In this document: positions 26,011 through 35,719 of the stretch, piece after piece
Position numbering within the stretch: the first letter of the stretch is position 1
Layout: each line of letters starts with the position of its first letter
DNA from: Methylophilus sp.
Lineage (GTDB): Bacteria; Pseudomonadota; Gammaproteobacteria; Burkholderiales; Methylophilaceae
DNA length: 64,000 nt
NCBI GenBank assembly: GCA_030696695.1
Contig: JAUYRP010000021.1
Coordinates: forward strand, 310,001-374,000
Reading direction: 5' to 3'
Notes under the pieces: model-generated
Databases searched by the model: none
Told to the model about the DNA's origin: nothing
Seen by the model: only the letters and a program-made list of their open reading frames with translations
Made by a program: the position numbers and the translations under genes

Positions 26011-26415
26011 CTACCGTGCTAATGTTTTCATAATGGGTGGATGGTAGATTAACTCTAAGAGATGGCCTACGCTGTCCAAGCAATAAAATCCGCGCGAACC
26101 GTCCCTGTGTGTTTTAGGCGCTTCTGTAATCCGCACCTGCTGATCAACAAAATAAGCATGCCACAAATCAACTGCCTCTGGGCTGTCTAATACAAAGCCA
26201 ATATGGTCTAACCGCTGTTCAGCCTGCGGGGTGTAATCCACGCGGTGCAACGCAAATACATCCCCTTGATTGGTTAAATACACATTATCAGCGTCAGGTT
26301 GCCACTCAATCTGCATGCCCATGATACGCGTATAAAAATCCACAGCTGACTCTAGAGGCTGCACAAATAAAGCGATATGCCGAATACCGACCATACCTGC
26401 TGGCATTTGCATCAT
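26011..26415 (-). CDS. VOC family (glyoxalase/dioxygenase-like) metalloprotein
   Basis: 134 residues starting in a 4-base overlap with the OsmC-like gene. Two beta-alpha-beta-beta-beta units are seen. Likely metal ligands are H in IRHIALFV, H in LDHIGFVL and E in LLELIYHP. The segment AVDFYTRIMGMQIEWQ is typical of the vicinal oxygen chelate fold. The substrate cannot be told from the sequence. Overlap suggests joint expression with the peroxidase-like OsmC gene, perhaps in electrophile or peroxide handling. Confidence 0.85.
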   Translation of the reverse strand: MMQMPAGMVGIRHIALFVQPLESAVDFYTRIMGMQIEWQPDADNVYLTNQGDVFALHRVDYTPQAEQRLDHIGFVLDSPEAVDLWHAYFVDQQVRITEAPKTHRDGSRGFYCLDSVGHLLELIYHPPIMKTLAR

Positions 26416-26843
26416 GCGCTTACTTCTGCTGTGGTTTTAATTTCAAAATCGTGTGTGATTTCAACGCTTTTGCTCAACATAATAGAGGCTGAGCAGTATT
26501 TTTCTGCCGAAAGTTTGACCGCACGCTCTACTTGCACTGGATTTAGCCCATCACCTGTGACTACAAAATGCACATGGATTTTGGTAAATACCTTAGGCAC
26601 TTCATCTGCACGCTCTGCTTGAATGTCTGCAACGCAATCTACAATAGGTTGCCTCGCTTTTTTGAGGATAGTCACCACATCAAAAGATGTGCAAGCACCC
26701 ATACCGATCAGTAGCATTTCCATAGGACGCATACCAATATTGCGGCCACCATTCTCTGGTGCACCATCCAATACCACAGCATGACCTGTTTCGGATTCAC
26801 CGACAAAACTCACGCCTTCAACCCATTTAATTCTTACTTTCAC
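26412..26843 (-). CDS. OsmC family protein (YhfA-like)
   Basis: 143 residues with the OsmC/Ohr fold. The first conserved cysteine is in LLIGMGACTSFDVV (about 50); the second is replaced or shifted to CSASIML near residue 120 in KYCSASIM. PENGGRNIGMRPMEML is the typical loop before the first cysteine. OsmC proteins reduce organic hydroperoxides; the YhfA subgroup is less defined. It overlaps the VOC gene downstream. Confidence 0.88.
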   Translation of the reverse strand: MKVRIKWVEGVSFVGESETGHAVVLDGAPENGGRNIGMRPMEMLLIGMGACTSFDVVTILKKARQPIVDCVADIQAERADEVPKVFTKIHVHFVVTGDGLNPVQVERAVKLSAEKYCSASIMLSKSVEITHDFEIKTTAEVSA

Positions 26844-26879
26844 GATTCAATCCCAATTTATATTTACTTTTACCAGCCT

Positions 26880-27003
26880 AAAAATCATCAGTTTCTAAGC
26901 CAGACAAGGCGCGAGGTCGAAAATGCGAGCGCAGCATACAAGTAGTATGTAAGCGCGAATTATCGACCTTGCAACACAGTATGGCGATGTAAATGATGAT
27001 TTT
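26880..27003. repeat. Long imperfect palindrome after the FKBP lipoprotein gene
   Basis: AAAATCATCA (26881-26890) is the exact complement of TGATGATTTT (26994-27003), which covers two bases of the FKBP stop codon. Nested inside are AGGTCGA/TCGACCT (26914-26920 and 26963-26969) and a central CATAC-AAGTA-GTATG hairpin (26935-26949). It has no T tract. It may be a REP-like element that also ends transcription. Confidence 0.75.
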
Positions 27004-27475
27004 ATTTTACGTCTAGGAGTTCTACATCAAATACTAATGTAGCATTAGGTGGAATCACCCCACCTGCACCACGCGCACCGTAACCCATTTCTGGTGGAAT
27101 AATCAGCGTGCGTTTGCCGCCAATCTTCATGCCCGCAAAGCCCTCATCCCAACCTTGGATCACTTGCTGACCACCTAAAAAGAAGTTAAACGGCTCTTTT
27201 CTGTCCACACTACTGTCAAATTTCTTGCCTTTGTTGCCTTCTGCTGTAGGGTCATACAACCAGCCGGTGTAATGCACCGTTACGTTAAAGCCAATTTCTG
27301 CTTCGCGGCCAGTACCTACTTGCGTGTCAATTTTTTGCAATTCTGTAATTTGAGCGGTCATCGCTGGTTTTCCTTCTTGTGGAACATTGGTTGTTGAAGT
27401 GGTTTCGGCCTTGCACCCAGAGATAATGAGGGCGGCACATACACATAAGAACAGCTTGCTTTTCATGAGTTTCAT
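27002..27475 (-). CDS. FKBP-type peptidyl-prolyl isomerase, predicted lipoprotein
   Basis: 157 residues. A lipobox LIISGC at about residues 16-21 predicts a lipoprotein at the envelope. One FKBP domain fills residues 50-157: [45 protein letters not shown] and [21 protein letters not shown] are all active-site segments. It catalyses proline cis-trans isomerisation and may chaperone secreted proteins. An internal ATG at residue 4 is an alternative start. The last bases overlap a long palindrome. Confidence 0.93.
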   Translation of the reverse strand: MKLMKSKLFLCVCAALIISGCKAETTSTTNVPQEGKPAMTAQITELQKIDTQVGTGREAEIGFNVTVHYTGWLYDPTAEGNKGKKFDSSVDRKEPFNFFLGGQQVIQGWDEGFAGMKIGGKRTLIIPPEMGYGARGAGGVIPPNATLVFDVELLDVK

Positions 27476-27546
27476 TGGAATTTCACTTTCATAAACATCA
27501 AGCCGATATCATACTTTAATTTTTGTAATGGCCTGTAATCCATAAC

Positions 27547-27571
27547 AAAAAAGGGAGCATCGCTCCCTTTT
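27547..27571 (-). terminator. Intrinsic terminator
   Basis: GGGAGC (27553-27558) pairs with GCTCCC (27562-27567) around ATC. Six T follow on minus, ending the small secreted-protein gene at 27625; four T follow on plus. Confidence 0.85.
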
Positions 27572-27624
27572 GCTGAATATGGTGTTTATATAGCCAATCT
27601 TCCCAGACTGGTTAATGGCACAAG

Positions 27625-27957
27625 TTATCTAGATAATCGTCTTTTCATGACACTAATAAAAGCCAAGCCGCAAGCCAGTGACCAAACCAACTTTGAAAAT
27701 GGGGGGTGTTCTACAGCTGAAGCATCATGATTGTGGGCTGTCGAAGTACGCACTTCAACCACTGGTTGCGCAAGTGCGACTTTGTAAACACCACCACGTA
27801 GATTTCCATCATTGAGCGCAGCGGGTGACAAACGAGTAGCCATATTTTCTAAATTTGGATTGACGGCTTTGACTAAGCCATCTAGAGCGGCATTTGCAGA
27901 AATAGCAAAAAGTAACAAGTAAAAAATCGTTACACGAAGACATACAGTTCTAAACAT
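27625..27957 (-). CDS. Small predicted secreted protein with C-terminal helix
   Basis: 110 residues from the ATG at 27957, supported by GGGAGG with a 5-base spacer. A signal peptide (cleavage near ISANA, residue 22) is followed by a short hydrophilic region and a C-terminal hydrophobic helix (about 85-102) with a basic KRRLSR end. That tail recalls proteins sorted to the surface by a C-terminal anchor, but no PEP-CTERM motif is present. I do not recognise the family. It is followed by a terminator and appears monocistronic. Confidence 0.65.
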   Translation of the reverse strand: MFRTVCLRVTIFYLLLFAISANAALDGLVKAVNPNLENMATRLSPAALNDGNLRGGVYKVALAQPVVEVRTSTAHNHDASAVEHPPFSKLVWSLACGLAFISVMKRRLSR

Positions 27958-28085
27958 AGCCACCTCCCGAATAATCAAATTATTTGGTGTTTAAACTATA
28001 TCTATTGTTGGTTTTTGTTGTGTCGATATCGGTTTAATGAACTTAAACTTACACGACAAATTTAGTGTTTAGTCAGAAATAAATC

Positions 28086-28105
28086 AATAGCCCTTGTGGG
28101 CTATT
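28086..28105 (-). terminator. Weak hairpin after dacB
   Basis: AATAGCCC (28086-28093) and GGGCTATT (28098-28105) form a perfect 8-bp stem with a 4-base loop, about 35 bases after dacB. The T content after it on minus is low, so termination is uncertain. Confidence 0.4.
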
Positions 28106-28139
28106 TTGAGGGAAGCAGTGAAATAAAAATACACAATAT

Positions 28140-29537
28140 TTAGTGTTGATATACCCATTCAATCAGCTTATCTTGTGCTTGTCTGGCCTGGGATGCTTTG
28201 GGATGATTGACCAGCATGACCACCGCATAGCGACGGTGCTGTAGATCTAGCATATAGCCTGCTATTGCGCTCACGCCATTGATTGAACCTGTTTTGATAT
28301 GGCCCTGCGCGATAGCAAGCGAGTCTTGCAATCTATTTTTTGCAGTGCCATCCAAGCCTAGTACAGGCAATGAAGCTAACAGCTCTGGCATCACAGGGCG
28401 ATGAAACGCTTTGACCAGCATGCGGCCTAGTTGCGCAGCACCAATACGTTCAATACGGGATAACCCAGAACCATTCTCGATCACCAGACCATCATGCGGC
28501 AACTGCAATTGTATGAGCTGTTGTTTGATGACTTCTGCACCGTGTGCCTCCGTAGCCAACCATGGGTTATCCTCGGCAGCTAATGTCAGTAACAACTGAC
28601 GTGCCATGACATTATTGCTCCACTTATTGATATCACGTATAGATTCACCCAGCGGCGCGGAATGCTGCTCGAATAGTTTAGTTGCGTTTTCTGGCATGGC
28701 TTGAACTGCCAACTTACCTTTAAACTTTCCACCCAATTCAGACCAAAGTTTTTTAAACGTTAAAAATGCATACATCTCGTCATTGAACAAACTGAGCTCT
28801 AAATAGCGTGTTTCACATTGTGCTGAATATGTGCCCTTTAAACGGACTTGCACACTGTTTTTTTGTGGCGTCACGGCATAATCCATCAAACCTCTCCAGT
28901 CACCACATTCACCCTCACGCACCTGCAGCGTCGATATTATGTTGACTTCTGGCAGCGTGAACTCTTGATTCACGACTACCTTGCCCTCCACCACTTCAAA
29001 CTGAAGGCTGGTTTTGCGCCCAGCCACTAAAAACGCACTGGGCTTTGCGTGATACGCACGCCACACTTCATCGTCAAACGGCGCCTCAATGGGTGGCACT
29101 GAAAAATAGGTTTTATCAATGATTAAATTGCCTTGGATGCTGTGAATACCTAATTGCTGTAATCGCATCAACAGTCGCCAGAAATCCTGCGCTTGAAAAT
29201 GAGGATCCCCATACCCTTTAATGATGAGATTGCCATGCAATACGCCATGACGCACTTCACCATCGCGGTAGACTTCTGTTTTCCAGCGATAAGCGGGCGT
29301 GAGCTTCTCAAGTGCAGCATAAGTGGTCACTAACTTCATCACACTTGCGGGGTTCATTGGCTTATCCGTATTCAGACTCAGCGTTGGGACATTGGCATCC
29401 ACCGCTTGCACATAAATCGCTACATTTTCTTGCGGGATGCCTGCACTTTTTAAGGCTTCATCAACAGCCACGGGCAAACCAGCGTGAGCAAGCAGACTAC
29501 TTACGCTGAACACCAAACATGTCATCAAGTACTTCAT
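28140..29537 (-). CDS. dacB: D-alanyl-D-alanine carboxypeptidase/endopeptidase (PBP4 type)
   Basis: 465 residues from the ATG at 29537, which gives a signal peptide (cleavage near LLAHA, residue 20) and a 4-base overlap with bioA. The penicillin-binding motifs of class C enzymes are present: SVMK in NPASVMKLVTTY, SNN in INKWSNNVMARQ, and KTG in HIKTGSINGVSAIAG. The DacB/PBP4 enzyme trims and cleaves peptidoglycan cross-links in the periplasm. The start further upstream would lack a signal. Confidence 0.93.
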   Translation of the reverse strand: MKYLMTCLVFSVSSLLAHAGLPVAVDEALKSAGIPQENVAIYVQAVDANVPTLSLNTDKPMNPASVMKLVTTYAALEKLTPAYRWKTEVYRDGEVRHGVLHGNLIIKGYGDPHFQAQDFWRLLMRLQQLGIHSIQGNLIIDKTYFSVPPIEAPFDDEVWRAYHAKPSAFLVAGRKTSLQFEVVEGKVVVNQEFTLPEVNIISTLQVREGECGDWRGLMDYAVTPQKNSVQVRLKGTYSAQCETRYLELSLFNDEMYAFLTFKKLWSELGGKFKGKLAVQAMPENATKLFEQHSAPLGESIRDINKWSNNVMARQLLLTLAAEDNPWLATEAHGAEVIKQQLIQLQLPHDGLVIENGSGLSRIERIGAAQLGRMLVKAFHRPVMPELLASLPVLGLDGTAKNRLQDSLAIAQGHIKTGSINGVSAIAGYMLDLQHRRYAVVMLVNHPKASQARQAQDKLIEWVYQH

Positions 29538-30853
29538 AGCGTCTGCTCTACGACTAAAGCCGTCTGCTCTACCATCCAATCAATCTCATCTGTAGAAATC
29601 ACATAGGGCGGCATAAAATATACGGTATTGCCAATAGGCCTAAGTAGCAATCCCTTGGCTAATCCTGCTGCATAACAATCGCGCGAAAATTGCGCATTTT
29701 GTGTTTGCACGTCAAAGGCATGTATCATGCCATGATGTCGTAGATATTGAATCGGCAAGTGAGTAAGCACTTGCATTTTGTCCTGTATATATTGCGAAGC
29801 AGCCTGATTAGCCTGCATTACTGAAGTTTGCTCAAAGAGTGCCAAAGTGGCTAGCGCAGCACTACATGCCAAGGGATTTCCCGTATAACTATGGCTATGT
29901 AAAAAGCCTTTCACCGTGCGGTCATCGTAAAACGCTTGGTAAATTTCGTCAGTAGTCAGCACGACAGAAAGTGGCAAATAACCCCCTGTGATACCTTTGG
30001 ATAAACATACAAAATCTGCGATATCGCTGACTTTTGGCGCGGCATGCTCGGTAGCAAACATCTTTCCGGTGCGGCCAAAGCCCACTGCTATTTCATCTGC
30101 AATCAAATGCACTTGATACTCCGTGCAAATTTCTCTAGCGCGTTTTAGATATACTGGGTGATACATGCCCATGCCAGCAGCACATTGCACCAGCGGCTCA
30201 ATAATAAAAGCAGCCAATTCATCATGATGCGCGGCTATATAGGTTTCCAAAGCCTCTACACAACGCAACGCAAACTGCTCTTCAGTTTCCCCCGCGTCAG
30301 CCAACCTAAAGTCTGGGCTCGGCATTTGTGCTGATTGCATGAGCAACGGGGCGTAAGTATCTTTAAAAATCGCCACATCGGTGACACCAAGCGCGCCTAG
30401 GGTCTCACCATGGTAACTATTTTGTAGACTGATGAATTTGGACTTATTCGGATGACCAGTGTTACGCCAATAATGAAAACTCATCTTGAGCGCAATCTCG
30501 GTGGCGCTGGCGCCATCGCTAGCATAAAACGCATGCCCCAAACCTGTGAGTTTGGCCAATTGCTCTGATAGCTCTACCACCGGCGCATGGGTAAACCCAG
30601 CCAACATCACATGCTCTAATGTATCTAATTGCTGCTTAATAGCCTCTTTAATGGCGGGATGATTGTGCCCAAATAAGTTGACCCACCAAGAACTCACCGT
30701 ATCGAGGTAACGCTTACCATCGGCATCGTACAACCAAACACCTTCACCACGCACAATGGGGGTGAGCGGGTAATGCTCATGATGTTTCATTTGTGTGCAA
30801 GGGTGCCACACCGCAGCTAGACTACGCGCAATTAAAGATTGGTTTTCACTCAT
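29534..30853 (-). CDS. bioA: Adenosylmethionine-8-amino-7-oxononanoate aminotransferase
   Basis: 439 residues from the ATG at 30853; upstream codons give no family sequence. It is a class III PLP aminotransferase. VWHPCTQMKHH near the N-terminus and WWVNLFGHNHPAI are specific BioA segments. LIADEIAVGFGRTGKMFA holds the PLP aspartate, and the Schiff-base lysine is in VCLSKGITGGYLPL. The enzyme makes 7,8-diaminopelargonate from KAPA and SAM in biotin synthesis. dacB overlaps its end by four bases; the bioF, bioD and bioB genes are not in this window. Confidence 0.95.
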   Translation of the reverse strand: MSENQSLIARSLAAVWHPCTQMKHHEHYPLTPIVRGEGVWLYDADGKRYLDTVSSWWVNLFGHNHPAIKEAIKQQLDTLEHVMLAGFTHAPVVELSEQLAKLTGLGHAFYASDGASATEIALKMSFHYWRNTGHPNKSKFISLQNSYHGETLGALGVTDVAIFKDTYAPLLMQSAQMPSPDFRLADAGETEEQFALRCVEALETYIAAHHDELAAFIIEPLVQCAAGMGMYHPVYLKRAREICTEYQVHLIADEIAVGFGRTGKMFATEHAAPKVSDIADFVCLSKGITGGYLPLSVVLTTDEIYQAFYDDRTVKGFLHSHSYTGNPLACSAALATLALFEQTSVMQANQAASQYIQDKMQVLTHLPIQYLRHHGMIHAFDVQTQNAQFSRDCYAAGLAKGLLLRPIGNTVYFMPPYVISTDEIDWMVEQTALVVEQTL

Positions 30854-30973
30854 GCGCAAATTGTACGATGTTTTGCACTGTGCTTTCATGCAAAATCTCG
30901 TCTAAAACTCAAAATATCGCTTAACTTTTGGCTTTGGTCTAAAATATTGTTTTTAAATATTATTTTGTTTCAC

Positions 30974-32917
30974 ATGTATAAAACACGTCGTCACCTAGAA
31001 CTACTTGCTCCCGCCAAAAATGCAGATTTCGGCATCGAAGCCATCAACCATGGTGCCGATGCTGTCTATATCGGCGGCCCAGCGTTTGGCGCGCGCGCCA
31101 AAGCCCCCAATACGGTGGCAGATATTGCACGACTCGTGAAACATGCCCATCGCTACCATGCAGAAGTATTCGTGGCGCTGAATACTATTTTTCACGATAA
31201 CGAGCTAGAAGGTGTGCGCCAGCTGGTGCATCAACTGTATGAGGCAGAAGTCGATGCATTGATTGTGCAAGATATGGGGTTGCTGGAAATGGATTTACCG
31301 CCTATTCAGTTGCATGCCAGCACGCAAACGGATATCCGCACCGTGGAAAAAGCCCAATTTTTGGACCAAGTAGGCTTTAGCCAAATCGTGTTGGCGCGCG
31401 AACTAGACATACCAACCATCAAGAAAATTGCTGAGGCAACTACTTGCAACTTGGAATATTTTATTCACGGTGCATTGTGTGTGGCGTTTAGCGGCCAATG
31501 CTTTATTAGCCACGCCCATACTGGGCGTAGCGCTAATCGTGGCGAGTGCTCACAAGAATGTCGTCTGCCTTACACCTTAGAAGACCAAAAAGGTCGCATC
31601 ATTGGCAAAGACAAACACTTTTTATCCATGAAAGACAACGACCAAAGCGCTAACTTACGCGCACTGATAGATGCGGGTGTGAGCTCATTTAAAATTGAAG
31701 GCCGCTACAAAGATTTACCTTACGTGAAAAATGCAACAGCACATTACCGCCAATTATTGGATGAAATTCTGGAACACTATCCTGAATATCAAAAATCATC
31801 AGACGGCCACACCACTTATACCTTTACCCCACAACCTGAAAAAACCTTTAACCGCAGTGCGACTGATTATTTTGCCAATGGTCGCCAGGCCGATATTGGC
31901 GCATTTGATACGCCAAAATTTTCAGGTGAAGCACTGGGTAAAGTCACCAAGGTTGGAAAAGACTTTATTGAGATTGACACCGATGTGCAATTACACAACG
32001 GCGATGGTGTGTGCTTTTTTGACGTGCACAAAGAACTGGTCGGTTTGCGCGTCAACACAGTGCAAGCACTTAACACCAAAATGCAGCGCATTTTTCCCAA
32101 CGAAATGCCAGCCGATATTCGCAATAACACCCTCATATATAGAAATCGCGACCATGCATTTATGCGCCTGCTTGAAAAAGACTCTGCCACGCGCAAAATC
32201 CATGTAAGCATGACATTTTATGAAATACGAGACGGCTTTGCACTCACCGTGACTGATGAACAAGGACTGAGTGCCAACGCGCAAATTGCAACAGAAAAAC
32301 AAGTTGCAAATGATGCAACCAAAGCGGAGGCGAGCTTGCGTGAGCATTTAAGTAAGCTAGGCAGTACAGACTTTAAAGCAAGTGAGATTCAGTTAGAAAT
32401 TGGCCAAATGTGGTTTGTGCCGGCATCGGTGGTTAACCAACTTCGTCGTGATGCGATTGAGCAACTGATACACACCCGAGCATTAGCCTATGAACGCCCT
32501 GCCCGCCGCCCTGCATCTGAACCTCCAGCACTTTACCCAGAAGATTCATTGAGCTATCTCGCCAATGTATATAACCAACAAGCACGCCATTTTTACCATA
32601 AGCACGGGGTAAAAATTATTGCAAAAGCATATGAAGCCAATGAAGAGTTGGGCGAAGTGCCGGTGATGATTACCAAACACTGTTTACGCTTTAGCCACGG
32701 CTTATGTCCTAAAGAAGCCAAAGGTGTGATTGGGGTGCAAGGTACCGTCACGGCAGAGCCAATGACCTTGATCAGTGGCAATGATCGCTATACCCTGAAG
32801 TTTGATTGCAAGCCATGTGAAATGCATGTGATGGGGCAAATCAGAAAGCCCATTTTAAAATTAGGCCCACCACAAGCCATCACCTTTTTCCCCAAGGGGG
32901 CTTACAGTCCTAACTAA
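30974..32917 (+). CDS. rlhA: 23S rRNA 5-hydroxycytidine synthase, U32 peptidase family
   Basis: 647 residues from the ATG at 30974, matching the expected start MYKTRRHLELLAPAK. It follows the E. coli RlhA (YdcP) sequence closely: GADAVYIGGPAFGARAKAPN, VQDMGLLEMDLPPIQLHAST, and FIHGALCVAFSGQCFISHA with GECSQECRLPYTL. The cysteine set is the one implicated in Fe-S binding and prephenate-dependent hydroxylation of C2501. LTLKFDCKPCEMHVMG at the end is also conserved. It is divergent from bioA. Confidence 0.94.
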   Translation: MYKTRRHLELLAPAKNADFGIEAINHGADAVYIGGPAFGARAKAPNTVADIARLVKHAHRYHAEVFVALNTIFHDNELEGVRQLVHQLYEAEVDALIVQDMGLLEMDLPPIQLHASTQTDIRTVEKAQFLDQVGFSQIVLARELDIPTIKKIAEATTCNLEYFIHGALCVAFSGQCFISHAHTGRSANRGECSQECRLPYTLEDQKGRIIGKDKHFLSMKDNDQSANLRALIDAGVSSFKIEGRYKDLPYVKNATAHYRQLLDEILEHYPEYQKSSDGHTTYTFTPQPEKTFNRSATDYFANGRQADIGAFDTPKFSGEALGKVTKVGKDFIEIDTDVQLHNGDGVCFFDVHKELVGLRVNTVQALNTKMQRIFPNEMPADIRNNTLIYRNRDHAFMRLLEKDSATRKIHVSMTFYEIRDGFALTVTDEQGLSANAQIATEKQVANDATKAEASLREHLSKLGSTDFKASEIQLEIGQMWFVPASVVNQLRRDAIEQLIHTRALAYERPARRPASEPPALYPEDSLSYLANVYNQQARHFYHKHGVKIIAKAYEANEELGEVPVMITKHCLRFSHGLCPKEAKGVIGVQGTVTAEPMTLISGNDRYTLKFDCKPCEMHVMGQIRKPILKLGPPQAITFFPKGAYSPN

Positions 32918-32934
32918 TGACTTGCTTAACTAAG

Positions 32935-34071
32935 CTACTCACCGAGCGAAATGCCCATACCAAAAATAGTTTGGCGGTGATTGTAGTCAAGCAGTGTTGC
33001 GCCATAGCCAGTGGAAGCCATGAGATGTAGTTTGAGGTAAGGGTTATTAAGTACTTGTCGTTGTAAATCTAGCTGCGCAAAGCCTTTGTTGTCACTACGT
33101 AAATTGTTTCTCAGCAACAAAGTCGCAGCATTTTTACGTTTACGATCCTCCCATCGAATGCTCATATCCCCATAACCCAGAAATTTATCAATGTCTGGGT
33201 TATCGTCATCGGTACTTTCTGGAATGCGCCACCACGGGCGCACCATCAGCGATAGGGTATCGCTTAATTCCCAACCGCTTTCTAAATACAAACGGTTCCA
33301 ACTTCGAGAGGTGGGCGTTGAGCGACCATTCGATTGATGCACCAACCCGACATTTAACATTCTGGGAATGTAGCGTAACTTCTCCCCTTCCACTTCATTA
33401 TCGATGCCCAATGACAGCACAATCTCAGGCTCATACACATTCTCACGAAGCGGCCTAGAAGCTTCTGCATCAAACACTTGCCAGTTAGATTGTTGGGTAT
33501 AAGCTGCCCAGATACGCGAGCTGGTGACATACGGCAAATCACGCACTATCGGGATATTGTTCATCATTTCCGTTTTAAAGCTGATTTGGAATCTCAAGTC
33601 TTGATTGTCCAGATTCCTATTTTCCGTATTCACAAAGCTTGGTGTTTGCGGAATATCATTGGTATTACTGGTGTTAGTGACCAACAAATAATTGGATTTA
33701 TATGTCTCAAAATCACTGATACTCCAATCACCCTGCGATGTGAGACGCCACTTTCTTTCCAAATAGGTGAGTTTAGGTTTTGGGTTTTCTATGGCAATAG
33801 AAGGTGCTGCTTTCGCTTTCGCTAGATTGTCTTTGGCCTCTTCTTCCGTCGCGTTTTGTATGATGCTCGTCTCTTTGGCTATTTCGACGGGGGTACTAAT
33901 GCTATCAAAACAGGCCAGTCGCTTTTTAGATTCAAAATCTGAAGGGTAGAGTTTTTTACAGTTGATAAGCGCCTGCTCAATGGTAATGGGGGTCTGCGCA
34001 AGCAGTAAAGCAGGCCAACACAGGGCGCCCATCATCAGTGAATGGGTGAGTTTTATTGCGGTAAGTCGCAT
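32935..34071 (-). CDS. pldA: Outer membrane phospholipase A
   Basis: 378 residues from the ATG at 34071, which gives a signal peptide (cleavage near LLLAQ). A periplasmic N-terminal part carries a CKKLYP and KRLACFD motif seen in several exported proteins. The beta-barrel domain begins near FETYKSNYLLVT and has the catalytic HQSNGRS (His and Ser) followed by SRSWNRLYLESGW, as in E. coli PldA. The enzyme is a calcium-dependent phospholipase that removes phospholipids from the outer leaflet. The barrel is full-length. Confidence 0.93.
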   Translation of the reverse strand: MRLTAIKLTHSLMMGALCWPALLLAQTPITIEQALINCKKLYPSDFESKKRLACFDSISTPVEIAKETSIIQNATEEEAKDNLAKAKAAPSIAIENPKPKLTYLERKWRLTSQGDWSISDFETYKSNYLLVTNTSNTNDIPQTPSFVNTENRNLDNQDLRFQISFKTEMMNNIPIVRDLPYVTSSRIWAAYTQQSNWQVFDAEASRPLRENVYEPEIVLSLGIDNEVEGEKLRYIPRMLNVGLVHQSNGRSTPTSRSWNRLYLESGWELSDTLSLMVRPWWRIPESTDDDNPDIDKFLGYGDMSIRWEDRKRKNAATLLLRNNLRSDNKGFAQLDLQRQVLNNPYLKLHLMASTGYGATLLDYNHRQTIFGMGISLGE

Positions 34072-34239
34072 GGCATTATCCTTATCGAACTGATACATAG
34101 CGACTTGATCGCTATTCTGTTTTATATAAGGATAATTTACCACCAAGCTCACATAGTGCGGTATCGGTGCATATCCTACAAATGCACTTCTATGATGATT
34201 ATTTTGAATGCTTATCTATTGAATATTAGGCTTAGGCTA

Positions 34240-34581
34240 TCAGGCTTTTTTCACAAATTCTGACTTCAATTTCATCGCACCAAAGCCATCAATTTTGCAG
34301 TCAATGTCGTGGTCACCATCCACCAAACGAATATTTTTTACCTTAGTGCCCACTTTCACCACAGATGATGACCCTTTCACCTTCAAGTCTTTAATCACGG
34401 TAACGCTATCGCCATCTTGTAATACATTGCCGTTGGCATCGCGCACGACTTTTGCTGATTCCGTGGTATCAGACTGCGCAACTTTGCTCCACTCATGTGC
34501 GCACTCAGGACAAATATATAAATCCCCGTCTTCATAGGTGAATGTTGATTGGCATTGTGGGCAATTGGGGAGTTGTGACAT
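34240..34581 (-). CDS. yjdM: YjdM/PhnA family zinc-ribbon protein
   Basis: 113 residues. An N-terminal zinc ribbon has CPQC at about 8-11 and CPEC at about 28-31. The C-terminal part holds [40 protein letters not shown] and [20 protein letters not shown], as in E. coli YjdM (formerly PhnA). The function is unclear; the old link to alkylphosphonate use is not supported for this family. It stands alone with an AT-rich upstream region. Confidence 0.93.
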   Translation of the reverse strand: MSQLPNCPQCQSTFTYEDGDLYICPECAHEWSKVAQSDTTESAKVVRDANGNVLQDGDSVTVIKDLKVKGSSSVVKVGTKVKNIRLVDGDHDIDCKIDGFGAMKLKSEFVKKA

Positions 34582-34657
34582 GCGAACTTTCTAGGTTAAT
34601 TACCACTATAAAAACCCTATATTCTACATGGTTAATACCAGAACGTCATTTTGTGCG

Positions 34658-35719
34658 CTAAGGGGCTGGGTTCATCATCGTCAGATGAATCTGCTCAATT
34701 TCTGTCAACACCGCATCACTGAGCTTGGTTTGATAAGCCTGAATATTGTCTTGCAATTGCGCCATGCTGGTAGCCCCAATGATTGTGCTACTTACAAACC
34801 AACGATGCATTACAAAGCTGAGCGCCAACTGTGTAGGTGTCAAACCATGTGCGCGTGCCAGTTCTGCATAGCGACGACTGGCTTCTGGTACACCTGGTTT
34901 TTTATAGCGTTGTGCATAGCCCAAAAACATGGTCACACGTCCCTCTGCTAGCGGGTTATCCACATACTTACCCGTTAAATGTCCAAAAGCCAAGGGTGAA
35001 TACGCCATTAGGCTCACTCCTTCTCGGTACAGCACCTCGGTCATGCCAAACTCCATGCCGCGGTTCATCAGGTTATAGCAGTTTTGTAGCGCAGCCACTC
35101 GAGGTAGATTATGCTCTTTGGCAATGCGCAAAAACTCCATTAAGCCCCAAGGCTGTTCATTGCTCAAGCCAATCGCCCGAATCTTACCCTCTTGAATTAA
35201 CTCCTCCATGGCTTCTAACTGTGTTTGAATGCTTATCCACGCAATCGGGTTGCCGTCTTTATCTAGCTCTGCATTGGGATCAAACTGATATTGTCCAAAC
35301 ATCGGCACGTTGCGTTCAGGCCAGTGCAGGTAAAGCAAATCTAAATAATCGGTTTGCAAACGTTTCAAGCTATCGTGCACCGCATTGCGGATATTGTCTC
35401 GGTCTAACCCACTGGGGCCACCGCGTATCCAATGCATACCACGGCGTGGCCCAGCCACTTTGCTCGCCAGCACAAAGCTATCTCGCTGTTGCGTCTTAAT
35501 CCAATGGCCTAATATGGTTTCAGTACGCGTGACCGTCTCTGCCTTAGGTGGTACAGGGTACATTTCAGCGGTATCAATAAAATTAATACCCTGCCCAATC
35601 GCATAATCCAGTTGGCTATTGGCATCTTGTTGCGTGTTTTGATCGCCATACGTCATGGTGCCCAAACATACTTTTGATACTTGAATGGCTGTGTTGCCTA
35701 AGGTGGTGTAATCCATCAA
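34658..35719 (-). CDS. tas: NADP(H)-dependent aldo-keto reductase, Tas type
   Basis: 353 residues of the aldo-keto reductase barrel. NFIDTAEMYPVPP carries the catalytic aspartate and tyrosine, FVLASKVAGPRRG the lysine and LLYLHWPERNVPMFG the histidine. The segments LDYAIGQGINFIDTAEMYP and KRLQTDYLDLLYLHWP follow E. coli Tas closely. The substrate is unknown. The start (35719 or 35716) overlaps the 3' end of the upstream gene. Confidence 0.92.
   Translation of the reverse strand: MMDYTTLGNTAIQVSKVCLGTMTYGDQNTQQDANSQLDYAIGQGINFIDTAEMYPVPPKAETVTRTETILGHWIKTQQRDSFVLASKVAGPRRGMHWIRGGPSGLDRDNIRNAVHDSLKRLQTDYLDLLYLHWPERNVPMFGQYQFDPNAELDKDGNPIAWISIQTQLEAMEELIQEGKIRAIGLSNEQPWGLMEFLRIAKEHNLPRVAALQNCYNLMNRGMEFGMTEVLYREGVSLMAYSPLAFGHLTGKYVDNPLAEGRVTMFLGYAQRYKKPGVPEASRRYAELARAHGLTPTQLALSFVMHRWFVSSTIIGATSMAQLQDNIQAYQTKLSDAVLTEIEQIHLTMMNPAP

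Noticed and set aside
27625-27957. Possible PEP-CTERM sorting signal at the end of the small secreted protein
   Set aside because: There is a C-terminal helix and basic end, but the VPEP-type motif is missing.
34837-35499. A 220-codon plus-strand frame opposite tas
   Set aside because: The opposite strand encodes a complete, well-conserved aldo-keto reductase; this frame has no recognisable domain.
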